Source of the DNA: Histoplasma ohiense
Taxonomy: Eukaryota > Ascomycota > Eurotiomycetes > Onygenales > Ajellomycetaceae
Assembly (NCBI GenBank): GCA_017607445.1
Contig: JAEVHH010000001.1
Coordinates: forward strand, 1,984,001 to 2,048,000
Length of the DNA: 64,000 nucleotides
Direction of reading: 5' to 3'
Shown here: piece by piece, positions 45,504-57,100 of the stretch
Numbering within the stretch: the stretch's first letter is position 1
Layout: each line of letters starts with the position of its first letter
Translations under genes and position numbers: made by a program
The notes under the pieces: generated by a model
What the model saw: the letters and a program-made list of their open reading frames with translations, nothing else
Database searches by the model: none
Told to the model about the DNA's origin: nothing

Positions 45504-48500
45504 TGATGAAATTTTTTCTTCCTCTTCTACTTCTCTGGGTGTGGAGGTGGCCTTTTTCTGCTTTCCACTTGATAATTTCTATTTATTTATTGTCATATTT
45601 TTCCCTCACTTCTGGGGCGTCTTGTGATTATTGATCTACACTCCACATAGAACAAACGCTGGCCAGGCACACATGGATTGGGACAATGAATATAGGAAAG
45701 AAAAAGGGACGAGCGCAAATCTCAGCTGGGTCATCCTTGTGTTCTTTTCCCCCTTCGCCGTTTCCTTCTCCCCTTCATAATTCGCAATCTGTTTACTTGG
45801 CTGGTAGGGCAGGTCCTGGCTAGTAAACTTGTTGCAAAAAAAATCGTGGTCCCTTTTTTCCTTCTTTCTAGATCCATTGTAGCATGCAGTGTCAGCGAGA
45901 ATTCTTTTTCTTCTCTTTCGGCTTCTTACCTCACATGTATCATCAACTTCAAATCACAACGTCTCCGATACCCCCTTCCCAACCCAGATCACCCCCGGTC
46001 GACATCCATTTAATCCCCGCCCCCATCTTGCCTCCCACCTCTTCCTAGTCTTCTCTGTTTTTTATTTATTTATTTATTTATTTTTTTTTATTTTTCTATT
46101 TTTCTATTTGTCCGCCCAAACCTCTTCCCATGAATATGATAAATGTGATCTTTTTTTTATTGTTTATTTGTCTTCTAGCTAGCCGGAACTGCTAACCTCG
46201 TTCATTATTCTCCTTCCTCAAAGATATGCTACCTTCTTTCTTTCTTTCTTTTTTTTTTTTTTTTAAAAGATCCTGGGTGGAAGGTTGGTTGACTATAACC
46301 ATCGAACAGGCGCAGCACTTTATATCTTGATAGGCATGTGGGTGAGCGTTATTATTTTATTCACCAACTCAGATGACGGATCGGGTTCTGGATCAAGCAT
46401 CAAGATCCGCCAATACATATTCCCTCTGATGAATCGATGATGAAAGTCGATATTCGGTCAAAACGAGTGAAGAACCTAGATTAACTTGCCTCCTCTATTT
46501 GAATAGCAATCCTTCACTGGTGAAATCGAAGAAGCTTTCAGCGTAGGAGCCTCGATGAATGGTGGAACATAATTTCTAATTCCGTAGCTCCTTAGTTCAA
46601 GAGTAACTCGGTTATTTTGGTCCTCGAGCGCACCGGAGCGGTTTGATGTGTCAGGGGACGTTTGAGAAACGCTGCAGGATAGATCGCCACTGCGCCATTG
46701 CCAACCGCCCATGGCCCTTGGTACCTTGACATCACCGGCGATAGACTGATGGATGGGAGGACTCCTGCAAATCAAACAGGACCCCTCAGCCTTGTCCTTC
46801 AAAGGATATCATGACGAATAAGGAAGTTTACAAAACTACTCAACCAGTCCATGTCAATTGGCCCTGTGGTTATCTGAACAAATATTGCAAACAAGTATGT
46901 ACAGTACATGTACATGTATGTACAGTACAAGGGTCCTTCACGAGGGGCCCTTTGCATCGCTTGGCCCGATAAAAAGTGTACAGTGCTTCAGATGCGAACA
47001 CGATTAATGCCATCAGACGCTGGAGTTGATGCGCGTTTTGGAAGGACGCAGCTCTTGTGCTTTCCGAAGTCACCATACCGCTACACATTTCTTTGGTGAA
47101 TTTTGATACGGACCCAGGCTCAGCAGAACGAATATCGGCATACCACCCTCTAAAATAATAACAATACTAGTGCTAATAGCACAGTGAAACATCCAAATGC
47201 ACTTTGTGGAGATCGTCACGCAACTTTCATCCACGTCTTGCTCCGCTAGCAGCAACTTGGGGGAGTGGGAGTGCCACACTTCGAGAATATGATATTTCAA
47301 CAATCCTCACAAATCAGGAGTCTAGACATACTCTCACACAATTATAATGAAGGAAATATTCGTAGGACATGCTTGCCAAGATGGAAGATGCATCAAAGAT
47401 CTCCTATCAAAACTGAAATGAGATTTCTCGATCTGGGCCGATTTCTGTCCGATTTCTGTCCTAACGACCCCATGAACAAAGGCTCAAAACTCCGTGGTTC
47501 ATCTCCATCTCGTCTCTACCCAACAAAATTAACCTTTGAAACGCCGTCCAAGCTTGCTTAGTTCCATGCGAATTTTCCAACAAGATGAGCCCCTCAGCTA
47601 TCTTCTCTGAAGCCTTTAAGTGTCATAAAAAGAAATAAATAGAACAGAACACGAGATGGCCAAGAGCATGCGTCTCCACAGTTGGTTGTGCTGCAGGTTT
47701 TTAAGGTCCGCTCGTGTGACCAGGATCTCAATATGACATGGTTTAGGGCCGGGGGGAACCCGGCCAAGAAGCCTTCCCGCCAATGAAATAGAGCGGGTGG
47801 GTTAAGTCAGAAACTTCCCCGAATCAGTCTGCAATCCCCCTACAAACACGAGAAAATTCATGGTCCTGTACGGAGTATGCATGGACGTTGTGGCTGAAGA
47901 ACGTTGTGTATACAGGAAGGCAATGTCACTTCTTGGCCCGAAGAGGAAGGTTGTTGGATGGCTGGCTACCCATGCTTGGAGTGATTTGCGCACTGATACG
48001 ATTGGCAAGGCTAGTGCTTCGGAATCCATGAGGAATAAGCGGAATGGAAACAACAAACTTGCCTTTGATTTCTTCCAGTTCCCACGCAGTAGCTGGCAAA
48101 ACAGTGTACTGCATCTGTTCCTGGTCACTTGCATTTCTCGTTCACACCCATTCAGGCATTGTTGGAAATTCTAAAATTAACTATTCGTGTTTTAGCTTTC
48201 CATTTCGCTTTGAAGGATCGGCTCGTTGAATGATCATCTTGTTTTGCGGCGAACTAAACCAAAAAAACAATTATCAGCTCAACCCAACCCCGATCCGTGC
48301 TGCTTCCCGCGTTTGGCCTTTGAAACTCGGCCACCATGCTTCCCCCTTTTGTTGTCCTCTCGTCAGAAGGAAGTCGTCCAAAATAGAACCGATATACAAT
48401 TTGATGGGCATCGGGCCCTGATATCCAATGATATAAGTGGAGTGCTTCCATGACTCGTGTAGCTGTTTCACCTCAGACATGCGATGAGAGAATTGAGGTT

Positions 48501-49059
48501 AAAATATGCTTATTCACATGGCTGAAACGGAAGGCCGTTTAGCGTTTCCGAGCTGCTTTGCTGGGACGGTCGTATCCCATCTCAGTTGAGTTCACTTGGC
48601 CTTGCATCTGATGAAGAAAGAAAGTTGTGTTCGTGTAGCTTCTCGTATCAAGGTGATTCAAGCAGCACCCTTGTGATGTTGGACACAGAGCCTTTCCAAG
48701 CCAGCCCCCTCCGGAGTTGGAATTCGAGAGCTCCATGGTGTATACGAGCATTGCATAGATGCTGAGGCAACCTGTCAAACCGTCATATTGAGGGGCGACG
48801 AGGCTGAGGCGATCCTTCATCCTCTAAAATCTAGGACCAAGTTAGCGTTGCTGGGGATTCTGAACATATAAGCACCACCGAAGCCGCCTCTATTGTGGTG
48901 TATTTCCGTCTTTAGCATCTCTAACTAGAACATCAAAACACCAGGAATCAGAAATAGATATTTCATTTTGCACTTTCTTTTCTTTGCAATTCTTATCGTT
49001 TCCATTTCTCCCGTTGAGATTGCATTTTTCTTGCCCTTCCATTGAATCCTCTCGCCAAA
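45504..49059. other. Intergenic, no gene supported
   Basis: About 3.6 kb. It holds T/A-rich low-complexity DNA (46055-46120, 46240-46265), a TGTACA-rich palindromic patch at 46899-46929 and GTACGGAGTA at 47868-47877. A 108-codon minus-strand frame at 46476-46802 shows no domain and is not called. The 3' end probably includes the amidase promoter. Confidence 0.45.
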
Positions 49060-50004
49060 ATGGGACTTGAGAGCGGCCTTCCTGAGCCGCGACAGGGCAT
49101 CTTCGGCCAACGATCCTCCAATAAAAAGCTATTAATGCTGATCCGCTTCGCCATCTTCGCCCTAATCCTCTGTTACCACCAGTCATTTATCCAGCCAGCT
49201 GAAGCCATTAAATTCGTCAGCCGAAAGGAATGGGGAGCGAAGCCTCCGAAGTCGTCGATGTCACCAGTGGGCCATCCTAAGGGTGTGAAAATCCATTACA
49301 CAGGCGGGTACATGCCCAAAGGGGCCCACTCCAAATGTGCAGGAAAGTTGAGAGCCATTCAGAACGAACACCTGAACCACCCGACAGAAGGCTATAGCGA
49401 TATTGCGTACACTCTTGCCGTCTGCCAGCACGGTTACGTCTTCGAGGCTCGCGGCGCAAAATGGCGTACCGGTGCCAACGGCAATGCGCAACTGAATAGA
49501 GATCATCAATCGGTTCTCGGATTAGTTGGCTCCGATGGTGACACCCAACCCTCGAACCAAATGATCCAGGGTATCAAGGATGCCGTTACGTACTTGCGCC
49601 AGAAGGGATGCGGGAATGAAGTCAAGGGCCATCGTGATGGATACTCGACCGTGTGTCCTGGAGGTCCGCTCTACAAACTCCTCAAGGATGGCAAGCTCAA
49701 TCCTTCTGGAGGCGGGGGTGATAGTAAGCCCAAGAAGCCGGGTAAGAAGCCTGACAGCAAATTAGTCAAGTTCCCCGGCGCGTCGTGGTTCCATCGGAAG
49801 CCGAAGAGCAGCATTATCACTGCGATGGGTAAACGACTTGTTGCGGAGGGCTGCAGTGTATACAAGCAAGGACCAGGACCGCAGTGGACTGGCGCAGATC
49901 GTGCGTCGTACAGGAAGTGGCAGCAGAAGCTAGGATTCAGCGGCAAGGACGCTGATGGGTGGCCCGGAAAGACCAGCTGGGACAAGCTGAAGGTTCGAGT
50001 GTAA
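49060..50004 (+). CDS. Bacterial-type N-acetylmuramoyl-L-alanine amidase with C-terminal wall-binding-like domain
   Basis: Intronless gene of 314 residues. The ATG at 49060 has a good context (CCAAAATGG); the longer frame begins with TTG. A hydrophobic segment at about 24-43 forms a signal peptide or anchor; starting at Met26 would give a classical signal peptide ending QPAEA. An amidase_2/PGRP domain follows (about 55-200), with zinc ligands about H79 (KIHYTGG), H191 and C199 (GHRDGYSTVCPG) and SDIAYTLAVCQHGYVFEARG between. A Gly/Lys/Pro linker (about 213-235) leads to a C-terminal module, FPGASWFHRKPKSSIITAMG to LGFSGKDADGWPGKTSWDKL, very like the peptidoglycan-binding module of Streptomyces amidases. 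Amidases of this type cut the lactyl-peptide bond of bacterial peptidoglycan, which fungi lack, so antibacterial or nutritional use after gene transfer is inferred. Confidence 0.9.
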   Translation: MGLESGLPEPRQGIFGQRSSNKKLLMLIRFAIFALILCYHQSFIQPAEAIKFVSRKEWGAKPPKSSMSPVGHPKGVKIHYTGGYMPKGAHSKCAGKLRAIQNEHLNHPTEGYSDIAYTLAVCQHGYVFEARGAKWRTGANGNAQLNRDHQSVLGLVGSDGDTQPSNQMIQGIKDAVTYLRQKGCGNEVKGHRDGYSTVCPGGPLYKLLKDGKLNPSGGGGDSKPKKPGKKPDSKLVKFPGASWFHRKPKSSIITAMGKRLVAEGCSVYKQGPGPQWTGADRASYRKWQQKLGFSGKDADGWPGKTSWDKLKVRV

Positions 50005-50983
50005 ACAGATGGTGGATACTATATTCGCACAAGTTGCTTGGGAGCAGCTTGGGTTGGGAAGGTTTCAATTTTATTAATTTTTTGCATATTTCACACATAT
50101 CTTGTTCTTCTCTATCTCGTTGTCATTCCCTAATTTCCCCCGTTCCAGCAGCGTTCGCTTTTCCTCCTGCGTATAATACCTATGTTGCATATAGTATTTC
50201 ATTCATGTATTCTACGAATATCCATTATTCCCACTTCAACGGTTGTTAGCAATGCCGTCATCACCTATAGAGTGTTCTCTTCGGAACTTCATTTCTTCAA
50301 TTTCTTGCCGGAATGCTAGTAACTAGCTACCAGATGCATTGTAATTTCAGCTCCTTTTTCATGAAACTCAGATAGCAGATGACAATATTATACCAAGCAG
50401 TGAGTCGTAACAGGGTTCCTAACGAATTCATGCTGTATCAAAATAGGTAGGTTTCCGGACCTGCGCACATGGTGTCTGTGACGAGAGCAAGGTTGTATGA
50501 GTTTAAGAAAGACTCCGAGTTGCGGATATTGATTGGACTGGGCGAAGGATGATAACTCATGCATAAAGCATCTCCTTTGACTTGATAAATAAACTGGACC
50601 AGGGAAAGATACCAAGCGCAGTTTTAAGCTAAAGTTGAACGAGAGGGCTCAAAAATTGCAAACCATGCTTGACAGTTTGTCTTGGGCTTTCCAGCCGAAA
50701 ATTTGAACCCATTCATTCAACTTTACGCTGCTCAAAAATTTAACCTGAAAAACTCCAAATAGTTGAAAATTCGAGGAACTTTATAAACATATCACGTGTT
50801 TTCGCGTTTCAACCCCGCGACGCTCCAACATCAAGAATCAATCCCAAACAAAAGAGACAAAACTCCTCCCAAGATAAATCAAATCCTATTTCGCACAAGC
50901 CAATAATTATCTCCGATCAATACTGAGGCCTCAGCAATTGGCGTCCGTGGATAAAAACGGTATCGAAATATCCAAGCCGAGTA
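50005..50983. other. Spacer upstream of rfa3
   Basis: About 1 kb, A/T-rich, with a CACGTG word near 50794. No gene is seen. Confidence 0.45.
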
Positions 50984-51492
50984 ATGTCCCTCCCAACCCC
51001 GCGCCTCCTCCCTGAGCATTTGCATGCCTTTCTCCCAGGCCCCAACATCTCAGGACCGAGCACAATCCGCATCCTAGGAACAGTAACCGCACTGCGTGGC
51101 GAACATGCGACCATTAATTGCGGCAACCATGGGGATGTCACATTGATTTTGAACCGCGAGGCGCATTTACAGTTGGGCAGGATGGTGGACGTTGTGGGGA
51201 AAGTTACGCAGTTGGATGGGGTAAGCACTGAAACGGAGTTGGAGTGAAGCTTTGCTAATTGGTGTATTTTGCGAAGGGCCTTGCTGTAAAGGTTTTGAAT
51301 GCAGTGGATTGTGGTGATCCAAAGGAGATTGGTAGGGTTTTCTTCCCTCTTTTTGAGCATGTTGACTATCGGAGGAAAAGAGAAAGCAAATAGAAAGGCT
51401 AAGTTGTAACCACCTTCTCGCTCAATGCAGACTACAAAATCTACGAACGGGTCGTCGAAGTTACACATCGGGTTAAAGAAATCTTCTATTAA
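50984..51492 (+). CDS. rfa3: Replication protein A subunit 3 (RPA14/Rfa3)
   Basis: Exons 50984-51220, 51277-51331 and 51431-51492 give 117 residues. Rfa3 is the small OB-fold subunit of the trimeric single-strand DNA-binding factor used in replication and repair. The sequence follows the family: MSLPTPRLLPEHLHAF, IRILGTVTALRGEHATI, VTLILNREAHLQLGRMVDVV, GLAVKVLNAVDCG and the C-terminal YKIYERVVEVTHRVKEIFY helix that makes the trimer core. Exon 2 is only 55 bp. A 201-codon minus-strand frame over the same DNA is a shadow. It converges on the Ams2/Spt21-like gene. Confidence 0.93.
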
Positions 51493-52446
51493 AGCAATCG
51501 GAATATGTGTGAATGCCCTCACAAAATAAAAATTTCATTTTGATACCCGCGTTATGCATGCACGACCTACCAGTTTCTATGTTTCCTATGAAGGCAGCAA
51601 TTTCAGTGAGAAGATGGGGTGAGAAAGTAGATGGATGATCATTCCGCAATTCACTTCCGTGACAATGTAGTCATGATCCATTTTCATTCTGGAAAATTTA
51701 TGGTTGGGCATGTAGTGATGAAATCAAGGACGTTGACGAAAAGAAGGATTTATTTTCGCTTTAATCTATAGCCATATACATATAGAATTTGGGAGCGGGT
51801 GTTGGTTCCTGTTGAATTGTCTCTCTGGTTTCTTTGGCACAGGCATCGCTTTCTCTAGGTCTCTCTTCGCATGGAGTTTCCCTTGGTTGGCCATTTCCTA
51901 TCATATAACATTTTATGACTGGCGGTTCTCTTGATTTGCCTTTGTTGGAGATTGGTGGAAAGACAGGCGCTGAATGAATACATGCGTGATGAATTATTCT
52001 TGTTTCATGAGCTGATAATTGACTCTCGGAATAAAGTAATTCAAACGCATAGTCGTGGAGTTAATCTGCCCCTCACCCCTTTCGCTCATGCCTTCCACCA
52101 ACACACATATATTAATTACAGCACAAACCAAACATACTAATGATTGTGGAGGCTTTTGAGTGTTTGATCTCATCCCTAGGTGCTATCCAACGCAATCATG
52201 ACGCGAAATAGAGCAATCGTAAACATTTTCGTAAAAAGTGGTTGGAAATTCGAACGGGGCACTAATAAGGAAGGAATTCGAATTCAAAGAGCCAAATGCT
52301 GGCCTGACACGAGTCATGTACTCGGAAAGAATGGGGTATTTTCAACATGCATACATGCAAAACAACAAACAATGATAGAAAAAACGACGTTACATCACCC
52401 TTCTCAAATAACATCAGAAGTTAAACAATTAGCCACATGTATCCAT
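51493..52446. other. Convergent 3' spacer
   Basis: About 1 kb between rfa3 (+) and the Ams2/Spt21-like gene (-). No gene is seen. Confidence 0.45.
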
Positions 52447-55400
52447 CTAGCTAGCTTCCTGTGTGTTCGATACACCGGAATCATTAACAGGAGTCTTGTC
52501 ATTGGTTTCTTGCAAAATAGCACACGCCACAGCAACCTCATTGTTTTCTGCACAATCATTCCCTTTAGGTTGCACATTTAATATATCTGAACCTGCCATG
52601 GACATATCAAAAATATTCGAACCATCAACAGCAGTAGATTGGTCATCTAGGTTTCCATGGAAATTTAAGTTTGGGTCAAGCAGTAGGCTTCTCAAAACTG
52701 GATCGTCGGGGTCAATATGCAATAAGTCGGACTCTGGCAGTGCCGATGTATGGCCCCCGGTTAACTGCTGGATTGATGAGATGGCGCGGTTGCCCTGTTC
52801 CTGACCCGCAGCAGCAGCAGCACCCATAGACTCTGCAGTCCTTGGAGAAATGCTAGCTTCAGCAGCCCAGTCCGCCCAGTTGCCGCCGGTTTCGTAATCC
52901 GGTGGAACGAACGGGTAAAACGAGTCGGTTTGGGCGACAGAGTCTTCGTCTGAGTCAAAGATATCCAAAACAAGGCCTCCGATGGATTCAAAACTCCGCA
53001 GCCCTGGACTTTTCTGTAGTACACTAATGTCATCTTTTAAAAGATTGTTTATCCGATAAGCGCGGGGGGTGAGCCTTGATCCCTCCTGGCCTGCACGTTC
53101 AAGTTCTTCGGCAATCAATTTCGAGGGCGAGGGATTCACAACTCCTTTCTTAGAACCGTCCGTTGAATTGCCCGAATTCACATTTGGATTAATATTTTTA
53201 GTTGGTGTTAAAATAACACCTCTATTTTTATTTTGTTTCGGCGTAGGGCTGCCTGGGAATGGTAATGGATCATTTTCAGTGTCGCTGCACACAAAAAGCG
53301 CATCAAGGCCATCATTCACTCGTGCGGTAGCGCCTTCTCTGGTAGGGGTCAGTTTCGATTGCTTGGACGCAACCCGCGGGCTTCTTCGTATCACATTGAT
53401 CGATGCATCAGTAAGGGTCTTCATGGTATCCCCATCTTTGGATGGAGGGAATAGAGACCTGCGAACGGGTTTAGGTGTAAGATTCGGCTCCATAAAGGGC
53501 AGAGTTCTGCCTTCCATGTTGCGAGCTGGGCTAGATTGAATTGCACGATGTAAAGCCTTTCTTGCATCTTCCTCCCGCCATCGATTTTCGCGTTTATGCG
53601 CAGACTTGGGCGGCTCTTCGCTATTCGCCCGCCGGCTGACAGACCGGCATAGGGATGGCGCATCTGCAACATTAGCTGCAGGCGTACCGTTCCCGTTCTC
53701 GGCAGGAGTGGTTGCTTCTTCACCGGCTGGTGAAGAGGCGTCTGTGGGTCCAGGAGATGATTCGCTTCGCTTTGAAGCTAGGGCTTTGCTACGAGAGGAT
53801 CTCGTCGAAGTGCCAGCTGGGGGTTTGGTTCTTCTCGTTTGTCGTTTCCCCTTATCCTTTGGGGGCTGTTTGTTCCATTTATTTTCCGGACGCATTGTTT
53901 TGAATTTATGGAGCCATAAGCCACATGCTATGTATCGTTAGCTAAGCTCTTGGGGAAAAAAAAAGAAAAACAGCCAAAAGAACATTTTTTATACTCACGG
54001 TTGCATAGTAAGAGTTGAACAAAATCCTTATCGTGATCTGCCAACGACTTTTTAAATTGCTTGAAAGCTATAACAGTTTTCCCATCCGAAGCAAATTCCT
54101 CTGGACGCCAGAAGAGCATGGAAGGATCATCTTCGTAGGAATCTGCATCTTGAGCGCTGCCTTGGATAACTTTCGACCAAGCTCGTCTCCAGGTAGGTGT
54201 TTCAATTGCCCCACAATTTTCACAGTAGGGTGGAACAGTACCTTGACGTATGCATTGCTCCAGTCGTGCTTGAACTTGTTTGGTTCTTCTGGCCCCTGCT
54301 CCGCTTCGTACTTTTACGTCATCCGTAGCTATTGGAGCAGGGGTGGTAGCTGTCGGAAAGTCACTCATTGGGCCATTCCATGGCTGAGTTTGTTGCTGCG
54401 AGGTTTGTGCAGGGTGCACAGGGTCGCTAGCGGGAATTGCCTGGCGGCTGAGTCTTTCTGCTTCGCTCTGGGAGATGGGAGCAGGGGCAAGAGGTTTCGA
54501 ATTTTGCCTAATGCTAGCACGCGAAGAAGGACGGGACCCAGTTGATCTTCTCGGTGGGGGTGGTAAGGCGGGAGGTGGCTCATTGGTGTTGGCATCAACT
54601 ACACTGTCACTCATCGGAAAACTGCTGTTTTGGTTTGTACGCATCTGGGGAATGTTATGAGATGGCAAATTTAAGTTTTCCTTCTCAGGGTTGGCCTGTG
54701 TCCCCCTCACTTGGCCAGTGGAGGTATCCTGTTCATCGAGGGTGATACCCATGCAATTATCATCGAGAATTGAATCAAAATTACTGCTCATAAAACCCGA
54801 GTCGTGATCAGGAAGAGGCGGAAGAAGGGGACTAGATGTTTGAGGATACATGTTTTCCATTACTGGAGGAGATGATGGCATATTGAAAGGGGTATCGATG
54901 GCATTTCCATATCGAACATCTTCAGGCGACGTGACAGCAGCCTCGGGAGGGTGAGCATATGGTGAGGTATACGGGACTTGGCTGGCACTGGATGACTCAC
55001 GGCGAAGACTGCTGAGTGGTGGGCGGATGGGACGAGTGGAACCAGTGGCAACCCTGGGAATGGGAGTAGGTGGGCGGACAGGGTCGTCGTTAGATGCCTG
55101 AGCTCGAGCAGCCGCTGGGTTCATGGCCATGGGACGGTGGATGCGTACGGATGCGGCGGTACTTGCTGCAACACGAAGGGAGCCAGGCTGCCTTTCTATG
55201 TTCATGTGAGCTTTGTCAAGGGAATCCGCCCTCAACAATTTAGCCCTCTTGGGCGCAGGGGCCTCATTTACTTCGTCACCACTCCCATATCCAGAAAAAG
55301 TTGAATCTCGACGACCCATATAAGGAGGTGGCCGTCGACGAGAGTCCGTATCATAGCCAGATGCCCGTGACAATGGACGAAATGCATCCCCAGAAGGTCT

Positions 55401-56338
55401 CTTTTGATGTTGGCTATCGGTCCTTGCTAGGCCAGGAGTAGAAGTTCGACTTGGTGTAGCGCGAGTTGAATGAGCAGGAGATTCGGCACGAACAGGTTCT
55501 GTAGTGGCAATATTCGAAAAGTCTCTTGGAGTTGAGCCTTCGCTCAGCATCTGGTGGAGTCGATCAATTCCGGATCTGTCCACTGGCGACAGCGCATTGT
55601 CTGAAGGGGGCGGGGCAGAACCGGAGCCACCTGAGGCTAGGAGGCCAGGATTGGATTGAACAAAATTTGCCCAAGATTGAGCATCAAACTCTTGTGGAAT
55701 TGCATGGCTCAACTCCCGATACTTATGCATGCTGTTCAGGTATTCGTTCTGGTAGATTGTTGGGACAGGGACGAGTCGCAGTTTGACTTCGAGGGTTTCT
55801 TGTCCTCCTTTCGAGAAAAGGCCAAAAACATTCTTGCAAACACGCCCAGTAACCATCGTTTTCGACTGATGTGCCGGGGCATCAGGAGTCGGTGAGGCAG
55901 AAGCCAATACCCATGAGAGCATTCCCTGCCCAACCAACGGCGTCTCGTACTCAGAATAATCGTATGCGTAAATCGTATAATCTCGACCAAGCCTAGCAAC
56001 TAACTCCGGGCTGAAGAAAATCGAGACAATTTCCATTAGCCCTTGACCTGGATAAGTGGGTTATTGCTCCATACCTAGCAGAAACAATAGCCTGTATACA
56101 CGTCTTCAGCTCAATGACCCCGACCTGGGTCTCCTCATCTATATAAGCTGTTTGGATGTCGATGAGGTGGGGCCATCGAGCCAGACAATTTGTTTTGTTC
56201 TCGCTGTCGAATGTGTAAAGGACCTTGACTATATAATGAATTTTTGGTTAGACATGAATACCCATCGATGGAGAGAAGAATAGCCATGGTAAACATACGT
56301 CTCATCTGGCGGACCGAGATCCCATCTTCGGACGCCAT
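52447..56338 (-). CDS. Ams2/Spt21-type GATA zinc-finger regulator
   Basis: Exons 56338-56299, 56228-56075, 56010-53999 and 53927-52447 give 1228 residues. The N-terminal domain (about 14-150) reads LKVLYTFDSENKTNCLARWP, IELKTCIQAIVSAS, KTMVTGRVCKNVFGLFSKGG and LEVKLRLVPVPTIYQNEYL, the conserved Ams2/Spt21 block. A long disordered Ser/Pro-rich middle follows. A GATA-like finger is split across intron 3: C661-x2-C664 (PPYCENCGAIETPTWRRAW) and C734-x2-C737 (LCNPCGLWLHKFKTMRP), with a 69-residue loop instead of the usual 17-20. A basic stretch (KGKRQTRRTK) and an acidic C terminus follow. Fission yeast Ams2 and budding yeast Spt21 control S-phase histone gene expression; the same role here is inferred. 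Confidence 0.88.
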
Positions 56339-57100
56339 ATCAAACGGCAGTGAGCTGAGGCCAGAAACTACAAACTTGCAGACTAAGAAAGTGGTGCTGC
56401 AGCTTCTAATAACGTTTGATTTTGTGTCGGTGGTTGGGGATCCACCGCCCAGTCAACACGAACACTGCAGCTGCCGTCACGTCCGTCGTGTTCGGAAATG
56501 TTGAGAAGCAGGAAGTAGTTGACGCGATTTAGTTATTAGTACAGGATGGTAGTATCGATGATAACAGAGACAGCAGTGCCCATGCAGTAAACACCGAGGG
56601 AGGAGGGAATGTTTGTCAAAATGATTTAAGGTGAATTGGAAGCTCTGATTGAGCAAAACAGAGCCGCGTTGGGAAGTGCGGGATATGAACTGGGGGAGCT
56701 TAAAGTAAACGATAAAAAGTTAAGAACAGGATGTCAATTGAGGAGTAAGAAGAAGAACAAACGAGATCCTCGCCGCCCCGAATTGTTGAACAAGGCAACA
56801 ATTGCAAGAGGACGTGAGGTTCGGGACGACGACAAGAAGACGGGAAGCAAAAGAGACGACGTGAAGCAGCACGTAACCGGCAATTTGACGCGGTCGCATA
56901 CAGAATGCTTAGCTAATCATGCCAAGAACATAGAATCTTGGCTCACGCGGACAGCACAAACAAATATCCGACGCTAGGCTGCATCAGGCAGCATCCAACC
57001 TCATCACCAAAAGTCGCAATATCTCAGCCAGGCATGTCGAGATTCAATTCTTGACGCCGCCGACGTTCCCTCCAGCTCCCTTTTATAGCCATCTCCCGCC
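56339..57100. other. Divergent 5' region of the Ams2/Spt21-like and smd2 genes
   Basis: 762 bp. A Lys/Arg-rich plus-strand frame at 56636-56977 has no domain and is not called. It should contain both promoters. Confidence 0.45.

Noticed and set aside
46476..46802. 108-codon minus-strand ORF with several Cys residues
   Set aside because: No domain, no convincing partner exons, and isolated in a low-complexity intergenic region.
50917..51522. 201-codon minus-strand ORF
   Set aside because: Fully antisense to the three-exon rfa3 gene, whose protein family is clear. It reads through introns and exons without any domain.
56636..56977. 113-codon Lys/Arg-rich plus-strand ORF
   Set aside because: Composition reflects A/G-rich promoter DNA between two divergent genes. 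The first codon is TTG and no family is recognised.
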